DNA from: Eonycteris spelaea
Lineage: Eukaryota; Chordata; Mammalia; Chiroptera; Pteropodidae
Direction: 5' to 3'
DNA length: 64,000 bases
Assembly: GCA_003508835.1 (NCBI GenBank)
Contig: PUFA01000143.1
Span: 4,241,501 to 4,305,500, forward strand
This document shows positions 60,655 through 64,000 of the stretch, in pieces (the stretch's first letter is position 1; each line of letters starts with the position of its first letter). The translations under genes were made by a program, and so were the position numbers. The notes under the pieces are model-generated. The model searched no databases. It saw nothing but the letters and a program-made list of their open reading frames with translations, and was not told the origin of the DNA.

Positions 60655-63600
60655 AAATTATTTTCAATTAGAGTTGACATTCAATATTATTTTATATTAG
60701 TTTCAGATATACAGCATAGTGTTAGACATTTATATAATTTATGAAGTGAATCCTCCTATTAGTCTAGTGCCTACCGGGCACTATACAATGGTTATTACAA
60801 TGTTATTGACTATATTCTGTGTACTTCACATTCGCATGACAGTTTCGTAAACTGCCAATTTTGTACTTCTTATCCCTTCACCTTTTTTACCCAGCACCAC
60901 TTTTCACCCAACCCTCCTCCCATTTGGCATTCATAATTTGTTCCCTGTATCTTTTGAGTCTGTTTTGTTTTGTTTGTTCATTTATTTGCTCTTCAGATTC
61001 CTCATGTAAATGAAATCACATGATATTTGTTTTTTCTCTAATTTCACTTAGCATGGTACCCTCTAGATCTATCCATGTCATTGCAATTGTTAGATTTTTT
61101 TAATGGCTGAGGAGTATTCCAATGTATATAGTGCCAAATCTTTTTTATCCAATCATCTATTGATGAGCACTTATATTGCTTCCATATCTTGGCTGTTGTA
61201 AATAGTGCTGCAGTGAACAGAAGAGCGCCTATATTTTTTTGAACTGGTGTTTTGTTTTTCTTGAACAAATACCCATATGGAATTGATGGGTCATAAGGTA
61301 GTTCTATTTTTCATTTTTGAGGAAACTCCACATTGTTCTCTATAGTGGCCGTACCAATTCACAATCACACCAACAGTGTATGAGCGTTCCCTTTTCTTCA
61401 CATCTTTGCCAACACTTGTTTTTTGATTTGTTGATGATAGCCATTCTGACAGGTGTGAGGTGATATCTCATTGTGGTTTTAATTTGCATTTCTCTGATGA
61501 TTAGTGAGCATCTTTTCATAAGTCTATTGGCCATCTGTATGTCTTCTTTAGAGAAATGCCTAACCTTTTAAGTAAGGTCTTCTGCCTATTTTTTAAATAG
61601 TATTTGTTGTTGTTGTTGAGTTGGAAAAGTTCTTTATAAATTTTGGATATTAACCCCTTATCAGATTACTATAGGCAAATATCTTCTCCCATTCAATAGG
61701 TTGTCTTTTTGTTTGTTGATGATTTCCTTTTCTGTGCAAAAACTTTTAGTTGGATGTAGTCCTCTTTGTTATATATATATTTTATTTCCCTTGCCCAAAA
61801 AGATGTTTTCAAAAAATATTGCTAGAAGCAATGTCCGAGAGTTAACTGCCTATTTTTTTTTTTTAAAGAGCTTTATGGTGTCAGATCTTATGTTCAAGTC
61901 TTTCATCCATTTCCAGTTTCTTCTTATATACGGTGTAAGAAGGTGGTTCAATTTCATTTTATCGCATGTATCTGTTAAGTTGTCCCAACATCATTTGTTA
62001 GAGACTGTCTTTATCCCTTTGTACATTCTTGCCTTCTTTGTCATAGAATTAATGTCTATATAGGTGAGGATTTATTTCTGGGCTTTCTATTCTGTTACAT
62101 TGATCTTTGTGTCTGTTTTTATGTCATACAATGCTGTTTTGATTACAATAGACTTGTAGTTCTTTGTAGTTCCAACTTTGTTCTTCTTTCTCAAGATTGC
62201 TGTGGCTGTTCAAGATCTTATATGATTCCACATAAATTTTAGAATTATTTGTTCTAATTCTGTGAAGAATGCCATTGGTATTTTGATAGAGATTGCAGTG
62301 ACTCTATAGATTGCTTTGGGTAATATGGACATTTTAATGATATTAATCTTCCAATCCATGGGCACAGTATATATTTTCATTATATTTTGTATCTTCTTTA
62401 ATTTCTTTGTTTGTCAGTTAGAGGTCTTTTACCTGCTTGGTTAAATTTATGTCTAAGTTTTTTTTTTGATGCAATTGTAAATGGATTGTTTTCTTAATTT
62501 CTCTTTCTAATAGTTAATTATTGGTATAATAAAAATGCAACCAATTTCTGAATATCAATTTTATATTTTGATACTTTATTGAATTTATTTATCAGTTCTA
62601 ACAGTTTTTAGTGGAATCTTTAGGGTTTTTATATATATATTATCATGCCTTCTGCAAATAATGACAGTTTCCTTTTTCTTTTCAATTTAGGCAACTTTAA
62701 ATTTTTTTCTTGTCTGCTTGCTGTGACAATGATTGCTATGTTAAGTAAAAGTGTTGAAAGCGGACACCTTGTCTTATTCCTGATCTTTAGGAAAACACTT
62801 TTAGCTTTTCCTGTTGATTATGATAGCTGTGAGTTTGTCATATATGGCTTTTAGTATGTTGAGTTATGTTCCCTCTATTCTTATTTTGCTGAGAGTTTTT
62901 ATCATAAATCGATGCTGGATTTTGTCAAACACTTTTTCTGCATCTATTGATATGATTATAAAAATTTTCTTTTAATTTGTGAATGTGTCTGTATCATGTT
63001 AATTGACTTGAGGATATTGAACCAATTTTACAACCCAGGAATAAATCCAACTTGATCATAGTGTATGGTCTTTTTTATGTACTGTTTAATTAGGTTTGCT
63101 GATGTTTTGTTTAAGAGTTTTGCATCTATGTTCATCAGAAATATTGGCCTATAATTTTTTTGGTGATGTCTTTCTCTGGTTTGGGAATCAGGGTAATGGT
63201 GGCCTTGTAAACTGAGCTTGGGAGCCTTCCCTCCTCCCAATTTTTAAAAATTTTTTGAGAAGTTTAGGTATTAATTCTTTGAATGTTTGGTAAAATTTAC
63301 CTGTTAAGTCAGCTGGTCCAGGACTTTTGTTTGTTGGGAGTTTTTTGATGACAGATTTTATTCCATTAGTAGTAATCAGTCTGTTTAGGTTTTTGTTTCT
63401 TCTCGACTCTATCTTGGGAAATTGTGTTTCTAGGAATATATTCATTTCTTCCAGATCGTTCAGTTTGTTGGCATATAATTGCTTGTAGTATATTCTTATA
63501 TCCTTTGTATTTTTGCATGGTCAGTTACCACTTATCTTTCATTTCTGATTTCATTTATTTGGGTCCTCTAATTTCTTTTTAAAATGAGTTTGCTTCAAGT

Positions 63601-64000
63601 TTTATCAGTTTTGTTTATCCTTTCCAAGAACTGGCTGTTGGTTTCACTGATCTTTTGTGTTCTTTTAAAGACTCTATTTGGTTTATTTTCACTCTGATCT
63701 TTATTATTTCCTTCCTTCTATTCAATTTGAGCTTTGTTTGCTGTTTTCTTTCTAGTTATTGTAAGTGTAAGGCTAGTTTGTTTATTTGAGCTTTTCCCAT
63801 TTTTTGATAAAGGAATTCACCACCACCCTATACACATAGGCCTTGTATAGCTATGAATTTCCCTGTTAGGGCTGCATTTACTGTGTCCCGCAGGTTTTGA
63901 GTTGTTATGTTTTCATTTCATTTGTCTCAAGGTGTCTTTTGATTTTTTTTCTTTGATCTTATTGGTAACACATTTATTATTTAGTAGAATGTCATCTACC
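60655..64000 (-). mobile_element. L1 (3'UTR and ORF2), runs off the window
   Basis: A minus-strand L1 with the same type of 3'UTR as 306-700. ORF2 pieces include the C-terminal domain (residues AALFTTAKIWKQYKCSSIDDWIKK near 61150-61230), a [16 protein letters not shown] zinc-knuckle remnant near 61340-61400, and KLPTNKSPGPADLTGKFYQTFKE in RT near 63270-63340. The RT catalytic site near 62646-62658 is damaged. The 5' part lies beyond base 64000. Confidence 0.88.

Noticed and set aside
1..64000. A novel defence, biosynthetic or mobile system with several cooperating genes
   Set aside because: The window is vertebrate intergenic DNA. Apart from dead retroelements and one dead retrocopy there is no set of open genes that could form such a system.

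Overview
This window looks like a gene-poor, AT-rich stretch of mammalian nuclear DNA built mostly from dead LINE-1 (L1) elements. There is no operon structure, no bacterial or phage gene, and no intact protein-coding gene that I can recognise. The repeat types point to a placental mammal: L1 copies of several ages, MIR and L2 fossils, and a hAT-like DNA element. Two elements begin with a 5S rRNA-like module and share the same kind of tail. 5S-derived SINEs (the MEG-R group) are described from fruit bats, so a megabat (Pteropodidae) is the best guess. Every L1 here has broken reading frames, which fits the reported loss of L1 activity in that family. The host call is inference.

Layout. 1-305 is non-L1 sequence with a MIR. 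306-11535 is a minus-strand L1, split by a second minus-strand L1 inserted at 4642-9460 and flanked by a 10-bp direct repeat. 11758-18048 is a long plus-strand L1 with tandem 5'UTR units, ORF1 and ORF2. It ends abruptly against opposite-strand L1 debris (18049-21245), followed by an old plus-strand L1 fragment (21250-21520). 21907-24506 is a processed retrocopy of EIF2S3 (eIF2 gamma) with a poly(A) tail and a 13-bp exact target-site duplication; it is disabled by stops and frameshifts.

24507-37155 is mostly non-repetitive intergenic DNA with MIR/L2 fossils, a tRNA-Gly 5' half, TA and GC simple repeats and one older L1 end. 37156-43470 is a long minus-strand L1 carrying a 5S-derived SINE at 38933-39110. 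43475-50195 is largely non-repetitive, with MIRs, a local ~120-bp duplication, a short exon-like segment (48950-49003) and a tiny L1 3' end.

50200-53335 is an internally deleted minus-strand L1. 53340-59095 holds an L1 3' end, a hAT-like element, the second 5S-derived SINE and a ~1.07-kb degenerate TATAG-type pentamer tract (55430-56506). 59100-64000 is again minus-strand L1 sequence of three ages, running off the end of the window.

Nothing here amounts to a new enzymatic or defence system. The points most worth a second look are the paired 5S-derived SINEs, the upstream extension of the EIF2S3 retrocopy, the large pentamer tract, the recurrent antisense ORF in the L1 5'UTR, the internally deleted L1s, and the 54-nt exon-like segment.
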